Shown here one piece after another: positions 29,004-37,035 of a stretch of DNA of 64,000 bases (position 1 is its first letter; each line of letters begins with the position of its first letter). Below the pieces are notes generated by a model that was given only the letters and a program-made list of their open reading frames with translations, was not told the DNA's origin and did not search any database. Made by a program: the position numbers and the translations under genes. The DNA comes from Filimonas effusa (GTDB taxonomy: Bacteria; Bacteroidota; Bacteroidia; Chitinophagales; Chitinophagaceae): NCBI RefSeq assembly GCF_004118675.1, contig NZ_SDHZ01000001.1, positions 1,116,001 to 1,180,000 on the forward strand, in the 5' to 3' direction.

Positions 29004-31013
29004 ATGAATTCATTAATATATAATAATAGGAAAACGCTGTCGGCACTGGCGCTGGCAGCTGTTTTGGGAAGTTCTGTTTTAATGGGAGGTTGTAAAAGAA
29101 GTTTCCTGGAACCCGATCCGCTTTCATTCTACGAACCCGAAACAACCTTTAATACCGAATCAGGACTGAAAGCTGCACTGGCTATCAGCGACCGCCATAT
29201 CCGTTCCTATTGGACAAATACCTCGGCCAACACCAACTCTGTTGTTATTGGTACTGAATACATGTTTTCCGATCTGGCCGTCTATGGCAAAACTGACGTG
29301 GATGGTAACTCTGTCAACTTCAACTTTGCAGACGGGTTGAAACCTACCGGTGGCGCAGCTGGCCCGGGTGGTAACGATGGTAACTATATCAATCATTACT
29401 GGGACGAAACATATAGCGGTATCAAGTACGCCAACACCGTGCTCAGTTATGTTGATAAAGTAGCCGGCTTAAGCGAAGCCACAAAAAATACGTATAAAGG
29501 CCGCGCCTATTTCCACCGCGCCTATCGCTACATGGCGCTGGTATTCCAATACGGCGACGTACCATTGGTTACCAAGATCCTGGAGGTCCCAAAACAAAAC
29601 TACCATAGCACTAAAAAAGCGGCTATCCTGGATATGATCACGCAGGATATGGAATTCGCCGTTCAATGGGTGCCTGAGCAAAAGGATATGACTTACATAG
29701 GCACAGTGAATAAAGGTGCCTGCCGTATGCTGCTTGCCAAATGCTACCTGGCTACAGGCCAATGGCAAAAAGCAAAAGACCAGCTCGACATCCTGATCAA
29801 TCAATCTGGCTACGCATTAATGCAAAACACTTTCGGCACCTTTAACGCCGGGGGAGAATCCAGGACATGGAATATCACCCGTAACGTGATCTGGGATCTG
29901 CATCGCTGCGAAAACAAACTCATTGCAGCCAATACAGAAGTGATCATGGGTATGCCCAACCGTGGCGCACAGTCGAACATAGCTTTTGCAACCATGCGTA
30001 TCTTCGGCCCGCTTTACAACTCATCCAGCGTGAAAGCACCAGATGGTGTTAACGCACTCGACCTTTACGCACGCAATAGCAGCAACTACCGCTCCGACCT
30101 CGATTATGGCAGGGCCCTCGGAAGGGGTATCGGCACTTTCCGTCCCACGCCGTTTGCACAAAAAGCCCTCTGGTTCGTGAACGGAGTAGAAGACAACGAC
30201 GACCTGCGCCATAATACTTCAGTAGGCAACTGGGCGAAAATGACCGCGCTGAAATATGGTACTTCCAATACTACTTACCGCGGGCAAAACCTCAGGTTGT
30301 ATCATCCCACTACCAATGCGCTCCTGTGCGTTGATACCATCCGCTGCTGGTTCGATTGGCCACACTACAAGATCTTCATTACTGATGCCGAAGCCGAAGC
30401 CAACCAGGCCGCCAATGCCTACACCGGCGCCACCAAAGGCAGCAACGGCGACTGGTACCTCTATCGTCTTGCCGAAGCTTACCTGCTTCGCGCCGAAGCC
30501 AAGTTCTACCTCGGCGACGCTACCGCTAAAGATGATGTAAACGAAATCAGGAAAAGAGCTAAATGTACACAGCTCTACACAACCAATGTAACCATCGGCG
30601 ATATCATGAACGAGCGCGCCCGTGAACTTTATCTCGAAGAATGGCGTCATATGGAGCTCAGCCGTGTTTCTTATTGTCTTGCACTCAGCGGCAAGTCCGA
30701 TGAATGGGGAAACACTTACGACGTCAACACCTACGATAAAGCCTCAGGAACCGATCAGGCCGGCGGTAGCTACTGGTACAAACGTGTACTCGCAGGTGGC
30801 CTGTACAATAAAGGCGGCGTAAACTCCAACAACCGTCTTTTAAACTATAAAATGGATAAGTGTAATCTTTACTGGCCTATCCCCAACGCAGCGATCACCG
30901 CCAATAACCAGGGAGAACTAAGCCAGAACTTCGGTTACGACGGATACAATCCCAGCGTTAAAAAATGGGATACCTGGCAGGAAGCCGTTGCCGATGAAGA
31001 TAAGGTTAAATAA
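29004..31013 (+). CDS. SusD/RagB-family nutrient-binding outer-membrane lipoprotein
   Basis: A 669-residue surface lipoprotein that caps the SusC barrel and binds the glycan. The N-terminal signal ends in a lipobox-like LMGGC with Cys30. Typical SusD features are SFLEPDPLSFYEPETTF after the lipid anchor, helical TPR-like segments such as YKGRAYFHRAYRYMALVFQYGDVPLVTK, and the C-terminal LYRLAEAYLLRAEAKFYLGD and RARELYLEEWRHMELSRVSY. It is longer than many SusD proteins (about 500-600). The gap to susC is 11 bases, so they are co-transcribed. A strong terminator follows. Confidence 0.95.
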   Translation: MNSLIYNNRKTLSALALAAVLGSSVLMGGCKRSFLEPDPLSFYEPETTFNTESGLKAALAISDRHIRSYWTNTSANTNSVVIGTEYMFSDLAVYGKTDVDGNSVNFNFADGLKPTGGAAGPGGNDGNYINHYWDETYSGIKYANTVLSYVDKVAGLSEATKNTYKGRAYFHRAYRYMALVFQYGDVPLVTKILEVPKQNYHSTKKAAILDMITQDMEFAVQWVPEQKDMTYIGTVNKGACRMLLAKCYLATGQWQKAKDQLDILINQSGYALMQNTFGTFNAGGESRTWNITRNVIWDLHRCENKLIAANTEVIMGMPNRGAQSNIAFATMRIFGPLYNSSSVKAPDGVNALDLYARNSSNYRSDLDYGRALGRGIGTFRPTPFAQKALWFVNGVEDNDDLRHNTSVGNWAKMTALKYGTSNTTYRGQNLRLYHPTTNALLCVDTIRCWFDWPHYKIFITDAEAEANQAANAYTGATKGSNGDWYLYRLAEAYLLRAEAKFYLGDATAKDDVNEIRKRAKCTQLYTTNVTIGDIMNERARELYLEEWRHMELSRVSYCLALSGKSDEWGNTYDVNTYDKASGTDQAGGSYWYKRVLAGGLYNKGGVNSNNRLLNYKMDKCNLYWPIPNAAITANNQGELSQNFGYDGYNPSVKKWDTWQEAVADEDKVK

Positions 31014-31077
31014 ATTAGGATACTAAACAATTGCCTGGTTTCCATAGCAATATGAGTTTTAAACCAACTTATTATTT

Positions 31078-31114
31078 AAAAGGGGCTGGCCTAAAAGAAC
31101 GGTCAGCCCCTTTT
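31078..31114 (+). terminator. Terminator of the susCD operon
   Basis: A perfect 11-bp stem, AAAAGGGGCTG with CAGCCCCTTTT, with a 15-base loop, 65 bases after the susD stop. This separates the susCD operon from the DUF2264 gene. Confidence 0.88.
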
Positions 31115-31190
31115 GCGCTTAGCTATAGCTGGCTGGAATATAGATCAGTCTTTTGAACAGGCATTAACAGCCAAAAGCTGAAATATACAA

Positions 31191-31234
31191 TAAAGCCGCT
31201 CTAAAGCCGTACTAAAGCCGTCTATAAGCCGCTC
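31191..31234 (+). repeat. Four tandem 11-bp repeats (TAAAGCCGNNN)
   Basis: Contiguous units TAAAGCCGCTC, TAAAGCCGTAC, TAAAGCCGTCT, ATAAGCCGCTC between the susCD terminator and the DUF2264 gene. They have the same 11-base period and TAAAGC core as 12592-12646 but a different tail. Function unknown. Confidence 0.8.
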
Positions 31235-31446
31235 GAAAAATCAGTCGTTAAATCTCAGGCAGGCTTACAAAACGTTATATCTTTTCTTTAAACTTATGCC
31301 CCGAAACTGGATCTCTTAGCTCAGGGTATAAGGCGCGCTTGAGGTAAGAAATATCAGGAACGAACAAATGGGCAAATAGCAACATGAATGATCACTTGCC
31401 AGTTGATCATTCGCAATCGATAAACAGGGATATAAAATGTAGATCC

Positions 31447-32697
31447 ATGAAAAAAATCATAACGCTCTTTACAATCTGCTGCTGCTTAGGCCACGCTTCC
31501 ATAGCACAAAAAGCAAACAACGCCAGATTAGTAAAGAGCCCAACAGGTATAGATGACCGTAAGTTCTGGTTAGCCGAAATGGATAAAATGGTGCGGCCCG
31601 TCATGCGCAGCCTTGCCCACGATAGCCTGAGGATAAATATGCCTGCCGTAGTATCCATAAAAAGCGACAACCCCGCATCACGCCGCGAAGTGGCTTATCT
31701 CGAGATCCTGGGCCGGACTTTAAGTGGCATAGCCCCCTGGTTACAGCTCGAGGGCGGCAGCAAAGCCGAAATGGCATTACGCACCCAATATCGCCAATGG
31801 GCCATACAAGGGCTACAGCACGCCCTCGACTCAACGTCAAAAGACTTCATGCGTTTCGACCTCGCAGGCCAGCAGCTGGTAGATGCATCTTTCCTGACCC
31901 TCGCCTTTATAAGAGCCCCCTGGCTTTGGGATAACCTCGATGCCACCAGCCGTCAGAGACTGGTGGCCGCTGTAAAACTCACCCGCCGCGTAAAGCCCCC
32001 CATGACCAACTGGCTCTTATTCTGTGCCATGAATGAAGCTTTCTTTGCCCGCTTCGATCTCGAATGGGATCCCAAACCCGTCGACTTCGCTATGACACGC
32101 CTCGAATCCTGGTACCGCGGCGATGGCATGTACTCCGATGGCGAACGTTTTGCATTCGATTACTACAACAGCTATGTTATCCACCCATACCTGGCCGCAA
32201 TAACCGAAGTATTCGAAAATAAAAAAGATACCACCTGGCATTACCTCAGCAAAAGGATCCACGAACGCAACCAGCGATATGCTGTGATCCAGGAACGCCT
32301 GATCAACACGGACGGCACCTTCCCGCCAACAGGAAGATCTATCATCTATCGCGGAGCTGCCTTCCATCACCTGGCCGATATCGCCTGGCGCAAAAAATTA
32401 CCGGAATCCTTAAGCCCCGCCAGCGTGCGTTGTGCCCTTACTGCCGTCATCCGTAAAACACTCGAAAGCCCCACAACTTATTCAAAGACCGGATGGCTTA
32501 CCATCGGGCTCTATGGATCACAACCCCATATCGCCGATTGGTATAACAACTCCGGAAGCCCTTATCTCTGCTCAGCCATCTTCCTGCCACTGGGATTGCC
32601 CGGTACCGATGCCTTTTGGACAGCACCGGCAGAAAAATGGAGCGCTCAGAAAATTTGGACTGGCGAAGACTTTCCCGCAGATCATGGAATAAGATAA
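31447..32697 (+). CDS. Exported DUF2264 protein
   Basis: About 416 residues from the start at 31447, which gives the signal peptide MKKIITLFTICCCLGHASIAQ. The rest matches the DUF2264 family, all-helical (alpha/alpha-toroid-like) proteins common in polysaccharide loci: RREVAYLEILGRTLSGIAPWL, RFDLAGQQLVDASFLTLAFIRAP, NWLLFCAMNEAF, WYRGDGMYSDGERFAFDYYNSYVIHPYL and TDGTFPPTGRSIIYRGAAF. The conserved Asp and Tyr residues in GDGMYSDG and DYYNSYV suggest an enzyme, but I know of no assigned reaction. It lies between susCD and GH31 and is presumably periplasmic. Confidence 0.8.
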   Translation: MKKIITLFTICCCLGHASIAQKANNARLVKSPTGIDDRKFWLAEMDKMVRPVMRSLAHDSLRINMPAVVSIKSDNPASRREVAYLEILGRTLSGIAPWLQLEGGSKAEMALRTQYRQWAIQGLQHALDSTSKDFMRFDLAGQQLVDASFLTLAFIRAPWLWDNLDATSRQRLVAAVKLTRRVKPPMTNWLLFCAMNEAFFARFDLEWDPKPVDFAMTRLESWYRGDGMYSDGERFAFDYYNSYVIHPYLAAITEVFENKKDTTWHYLSKRIHERNQRYAVIQERLINTDGTFPPTGRSIIYRGAAFHHLADIAWRKKLPESLSPASVRCALTAVIRKTLESPTTYSKTGWLTIGLYGSQPHIADWYNNSGSPYLCSAIFLPLGLPGTDAFWTAPAEKWSAQKIWTGEDFPADHGIR

Positions 32698-32767
32698 ATA
32701 ACGGCACATCCCTTCTTTTTCCAAAACCAAAGATCTGCCCACAGGAAGTCTTACTTTTACCCCCGCT

Positions 32768-33847
32768 ATGAATACAATATCGTTGCAGCAACGTGGCGGC
32801 CGCGCCGTAGCCAACTGGATCCTCATAGGAGTTGGTATGTTACTGATCCAGGTGATCCTCGGAGGCATCACCCGCCTCACCGGTTCAGGCCTTTCTATTA
32901 CAGAATGGAATGTGGTTACCGGCACCATACCGCCGCTCAACGAACAGCAATGGCTGGAAGAGTTTAATAAATACCGTCAAACGCCGCAGTATAACCTGCT
33001 GAACACAGAATTCAATCTCGATAACTTCAAATTCATCTTCTTCTGGGAATGGTTCCACAGGTTCTGGGCCAGGATGATAGGTGTGGTGTTCGTGGTAGGC
33101 TTCGTTTACCTGCTGGCAAAAAGATACCTGAAGAAGGAAATGATCGGCCCGCTCGTGACACTCTTCCTCTTTGGCGCCCTCCAGGGAGCCGTCGGCTGGA
33201 TCATGGTCGCCAGCGGCCTTACAGGCGACGCCGTTTATGTAAAACCTACACGCTTGGCCCTGCACTTCATCTTTGCCCTGCTGCTCATCAGCTATGCCTA
33301 TTGGTTTGCCCTGCAGTTGCGTATACCCTCAAATCAAAAGGTCAATCAGCCTGCCCTGCGCCGCTGGACAATCTGGATCACATTACTGCTGCTGATTCAA
33401 TTGATCTTTGGAGCCCTTATGGCAGGCCATAAAGCAGCTCTTGCAGCCTCCACCTGGCCTGCCATCAACGGCAGCTGGCTGCCCGATGGCCTGCTTAGCC
33501 ACCAGCCAGCACTGCTCAACTTTATCGACAATAAAATTACAATCCACTTTATACACCGCAACCTGGCCTACCTCATCCTTGTATTGATTATCCTGTACAC
33601 CATAAAAGCATACAAGGTCTCCTTTGCCGGTAACACCTTCCGGAAAGCAAGGGTATATCCCATCCTGCTGGTGACTGTTCAGGTGCTATTGGGTATCCTC
33701 TCGTTGCTGACAGCTCCTTCCATCGTCCCCAACAAATGGGGAATGTTCGAATGGATGGCCCAACTGCACCAGGTAGTGGGAATGTTATTATTGTTAAGTA
33801 TGACGGCTATGCTTTACCTGCTGCCATCCAGGTTTGCAAAGGCCTGA
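32768..33847 (+). CDS. ctaA: Heme A synthase (COX15/CtaA)
   Basis: A 359-residue inner-membrane protein with about eight transmembrane helices that oxidises the C8 methyl of heme O to the formyl of heme A for cytochrome oxidase. Conserved blocks are GGITRLTGSGLSITEW, FFWEWFHRFWARMIG, GALQGAVGWIMVASGL, RLALHF, GALMAGHKAALAASTWPAINGSWLPDGL, IHFIHRNLAY and QLHQVVGML; the heme-coordinating histidines in WFHR, LALHF, FIHRN and LHQV are all present. It is a housekeeping respiratory gene sitting inside a glycan locus, 70 bases after the DUF2264 stop. No functional link to the neighbours is evident. Confidence 0.93.
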   Translation: MNTISLQQRGGRAVANWILIGVGMLLIQVILGGITRLTGSGLSITEWNVVTGTIPPLNEQQWLEEFNKYRQTPQYNLLNTEFNLDNFKFIFFWEWFHRFWARMIGVVFVVGFVYLLAKRYLKKEMIGPLVTLFLFGALQGAVGWIMVASGLTGDAVYVKPTRLALHFIFALLLISYAYWFALQLRIPSNQKVNQPALRRWTIWITLLLLIQLIFGALMAGHKAALAASTWPAINGSWLPDGLLSHQPALLNFIDNKITIHFIHRNLAYLILVLIILYTIKAYKVSFAGNTFRKARVYPILLVTVQVLLGILSLLTAPSIVPNKWGMFEWMAQLHQVVGMLLLLSMTAMLYLLPSRFAKA

Positions 33848-34126
33848 TGAATTATCAGCCTTCCGGTACAGAAATAAACCCGGACGCTTGAATAAAGCGG
33901 GTCCGATTACTGATCTTAGCATCTTCTCCGCTGCAATACGCCGCAAGGCAAAAAGTACGGGGAACCCCATATATACAGCCCGCCCCCCGGTGATGCCTGA
34001 TAATAAATAGGTTAGTTGGCTTATCCGGTAACATTTGGGCCCCTTATCTGTATCATTTCATACCGTTTTGGTTAGTAAGGGTGCCGTAGTTTTAGGGTAG
34101 TCAATTAACGATAGAATTGCTTAGAT

Positions 34127-36979
34127 ATGAAACAACGGATTCTCTTTTTACTTGCCATGCTGTTTAGTGTATATCACATTTTACTGGCAGCGCCTCCCTC
34201 GTATACCCAACTCAAAGACGGTGTGATCGTTTTTACCGACCCGGCCTATACCGGCACATCCGGTGCCGTAAAACTTGAAGTCATCTCGGAAAAGATCATC
34301 AGGGTAACAGCAGCCCCGGGTAAAGACATTACCCCCGTTACCAGCCTCATAACAGTTTATCACAAGAACCCGGGTATCAACTGGGAACTCACCCCCGTAG
34401 GAGAAGATAGCCTGAAATTGAAAACCACCGCGCTCACAGCAACAGTATCGCTTAAAACGGGTGCCGTCTCATTTTACGATCGCAACGGCGAAAAGATCGT
34501 AGCAGAAAAAGCAGCGGGCAACCGCCTCTTCAAACCGGTCATATTCGATGGTAAACAATACCATAGTATCATACAATCCTTCCAAACCACGCCCGCAGAA
34601 GCATGGTACGGCCTCGGTCAGCACCAGGATGGTATCATAAACTATAAAGGTCAGCAGGTAACTTTCTTTCAGAATAATACCGAAGTCGCCATCCCATTCC
34701 TGGTATCCAGTAAAGGTTATGGCATCCTATGGGATAATTATTCATTATCTGCCGCCGGGGATGTACGACCCGCACAGCCACTGTCTGCCCTGCAGCTTTT
34801 TGCAAAAACAGGAGAGGAGGGCTGGCTCACGGCTTCCTATTTCAACAGCAACGATAAGGAACCGGTTATGACAAGAGCGGAATCGAATATCAATATGGAA
34901 TTCCTCGGAGAAGCAAAGATCCGGCTTCCGCAGGAATTTAACCCGGTCAATGGCAGGGTTACCTGGGAAGGCGATATCGTAAGCCATATTTCAGGCCTTC
35001 ATAATTTCCGCTTCACTTTTGGCGGTACGCTTAAAGTGTGGCTCGATGGAAAACTGACCCTCGAACACTGGCGCAAAGCCTGGAACCCCGCACCGGCATT
35101 GCTTCCCTGTAACCTGCAGGCAGGAAAGAAACTGAACATAAAAATAGAATGGTTCCCCGAAGGAACAGAATCCTATATCGCATTCAAATGGCTGCCCCCA
35201 TTGAACGAAACCGAAAAAGACGTCTTTAGCTTTTCTTCCGAAGCAGGACACCAGGCCGACTACTACTTCGTATACGGTGATAACATCGACGATGTCATCG
35301 CAGGATATCGTTCCCTTACCGGCAAAGCGCCAATTGTACCCAGGTGGGCATTGGGATTCTGGCAAAGCAGGGAACGCTATAAAACACAGGAAGAGATCCT
35401 TTCCACAGCCCATGAGTTTCGCAAAAGAAAGATTCCCATCGACAACATCGTATTGGATTGGAGCTATTGGCCGGAAAAAGAATGGGGCAGCCAAAACTTC
35501 GATGCCGCCCGTTTCCCCTCTCCCGAAACCATGATGAAAACCCTGCACGGGCAATACAATATGCAGTTGATGATCTCCGTATGGCCAAAATTCTATGAAG
35601 GTATTCCCGCTTATAACGACTTCTATAAAAAAGGATGGCTCTATAAAAGGAATATAGCCGATCGCCAGAGAGACTGGATAGCCCAGGGCTATATCTCCAC
35701 TTTTTACGACGCTTTCAATGAAGATGCAAGAAAGGCCTTCTGGCAGCTGATCAATGAAAAGATCTACAGCAAAGGCATCGACGCCTGGTGGATGGACGCC
35801 AGCGAACCCGATATTCTTTCCAATGTAGATCCTTCAAAACGGAAGCTGCAAATGACCCCAACCGCACTCGGCAGCGCAGCAGCATTCCTGAACGCCTACC
35901 CGCTGCAGAATGCAAAAGGTATCTATGAAGGACAACGCTCTACCAGTCCCGGTAAAAGGGTGTTCTTGCTCACCCGCTCAGGTTTTGCCGGCTCCCAGCG
36001 ATACGGAGCAGTAATATGGAGCGGCGACATCGGCTCCACCTGGCATGATATGAAAGTGCAGATCTCCGCAGGCCTTAACTTCTCTATGTCAGGCCTTCCT
36101 TACTGGACCATGGATATCGGAGGTTTTGTGGTGCCCGCGAAATTTGAAAGGCCCAATGCCGAAGGACTGGAAGAATGGAGAGAACTCATGACCCGCTGGT
36201 CACAGTTTGGTGCATTCGTTCCTTTATTCCGCTCACACGGCCAAACGCCTTTCCGCGAAATATATAACCTGGCGCCAGAAGAACATCCCGCTTATAAAAG
36301 CTTCCTTTATTACGATAAACTCAGGTATCGCCTGTTACCATACATCTATTCCCTCGCCGGGGCTTCCTATCACAACGACTACACCATCATGAGAAGCCTC
36401 GCAATGGATTTTGCCAAAGACACCGCCGTATTGAACATCGCAGATCAGTTCCTTTTAGGCCCCTCTTTACTGGTGAATCCTGTCTATGAATATAAAAAGC
36501 GCAGCCGCGAATTGTACTTGCCCGCCGCCGCAGGATGGTACGATTTAATCTCAGGAAAATGGTTCAAAGCCGGCCAGCGGATTACAGCAGATGCACCCTA
36601 CGAACAAATGCCCGTATATGTAAAAGCAGGCTCCATTATTCCATTCGGCCCCGCACTTCAATACAGCGCCGAAAAACCAGCCGATACCATTATACTCAAC
36701 ATTTATACAGGAGCAGATGCCAGCTTTAATTTATATGAAGATGAAGGCCTGAACTACAACTATGAAAAAGGAGCTTTCTCCATAATTCCTATAGAGTACA
36801 ACAATACAACCGGAACATTAACTATCGGCGATAGAAAAGGAGCATTTAATGGAATGCTGGAAAACAGAACCTTCCTTATCAATATCATTAGCCCCGATCG
36901 CCCCCAAAGCCTGAACTTCAACGGTAAGTACCACAAGAAAATATACTACAAAGGCAAACAGGTAAAACTGAAACGCTGA
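34127..36979 (+). CDS. GH31 glycosidase with PA14 insert, probable alpha-xylosidase
   Basis: An exported 950-residue retaining glycosidase with signal peptide MKQRILFLLAMLFSVYHILLA. An N-terminal GH31 sandwich is interrupted by a PA14 domain (about 270-375; GLHNFRFTFGGTLKVWLDGKL and IKIEWFPEGTESYIAFKWL). The catalytic barrel shows WWMDASEPD with nucleophile Asp557 and WSGDIGSTW with acid/base Asp634, and a DUF5110-like C-terminal sandwich follows. A PA14 insert plus the DASEPD form is the pattern of bacterial alpha-xylosidases acting on xyloglucan oligosaccharides; alpha-glucosidase activity remains possible. It is 56 bases from the GH3 gene, so the pair is probably one operon acting in the periplasm. 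Confidence 0.88.
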   Translation: MKQRILFLLAMLFSVYHILLAAPPSYTQLKDGVIVFTDPAYTGTSGAVKLEVISEKIIRVTAAPGKDITPVTSLITVYHKNPGINWELTPVGEDSLKLKTTALTATVSLKTGAVSFYDRNGEKIVAEKAAGNRLFKPVIFDGKQYHSIIQSFQTTPAEAWYGLGQHQDGIINYKGQQVTFFQNNTEVAIPFLVSSKGYGILWDNYSLSAAGDVRPAQPLSALQLFAKTGEEGWLTASYFNSNDKEPVMTRAESNINMEFLGEAKIRLPQEFNPVNGRVTWEGDIVSHISGLHNFRFTFGGTLKVWLDGKLTLEHWRKAWNPAPALLPCNLQAGKKLNIKIEWFPEGTESYIAFKWLPPLNETEKDVFSFSSEAGHQADYYFVYGDNIDDVIAGYRSLTGKAPIVPRWALGFWQSRERYKTQEEILSTAHEFRKRKIPIDNIVLDWSYWPEKEWGSQNFDAARFPSPETMMKTLHGQYNMQLMISVWPKFYEGIPAYNDFYKKGWLYKRNIADRQRDWIAQGYISTFYDAFNEDARKAFWQLINEKIYSKGIDAWWMDASEPDILSNVDPSKRKLQMTPTALGSAAAFLNAYPLQNAKGIYEGQRSTSPGKRVFLLTRSGFAGSQRYGAVIWSGDIGSTWHDMKVQISAGLNFSMSGLPYWTMDIGGFVVPAKFERPNAEGLEEWRELMTRWSQFGAFVPLFRSHGQTPFREIYNLAPEEHPAYKSFLYYDKLRYRLLPYIYSLAGASYHNDYTIMRSLAMDFAKDTAVLNIADQFLLGPSLLVNPVYEYKKRSRELYLPAAAGWYDLISGKWFKAGQRITADAPYEQMPVYVKAGSIIPFGPALQYSAEKPADTIILNIYTGADASFNLYEDEGLNYNYEKGAFSIIPIEYNNTTGTLTIGDRKGAFNGMLENRTFLINIISPDRPQSLNFNGKYHKKIYYKGKQVKLKR

Positions 36980-37035
36980 TAAAACAGGCCGCCTGACCTA
37001 AGAGCAGCCAATTGTTGAACCCGTAATACAAAACA

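Noticed and set aside
33950-34126. HTCS-type element before GH31
   Set aside because: There are C-rich patches but no TTTTTAGCAAAT core and no matching spacing.
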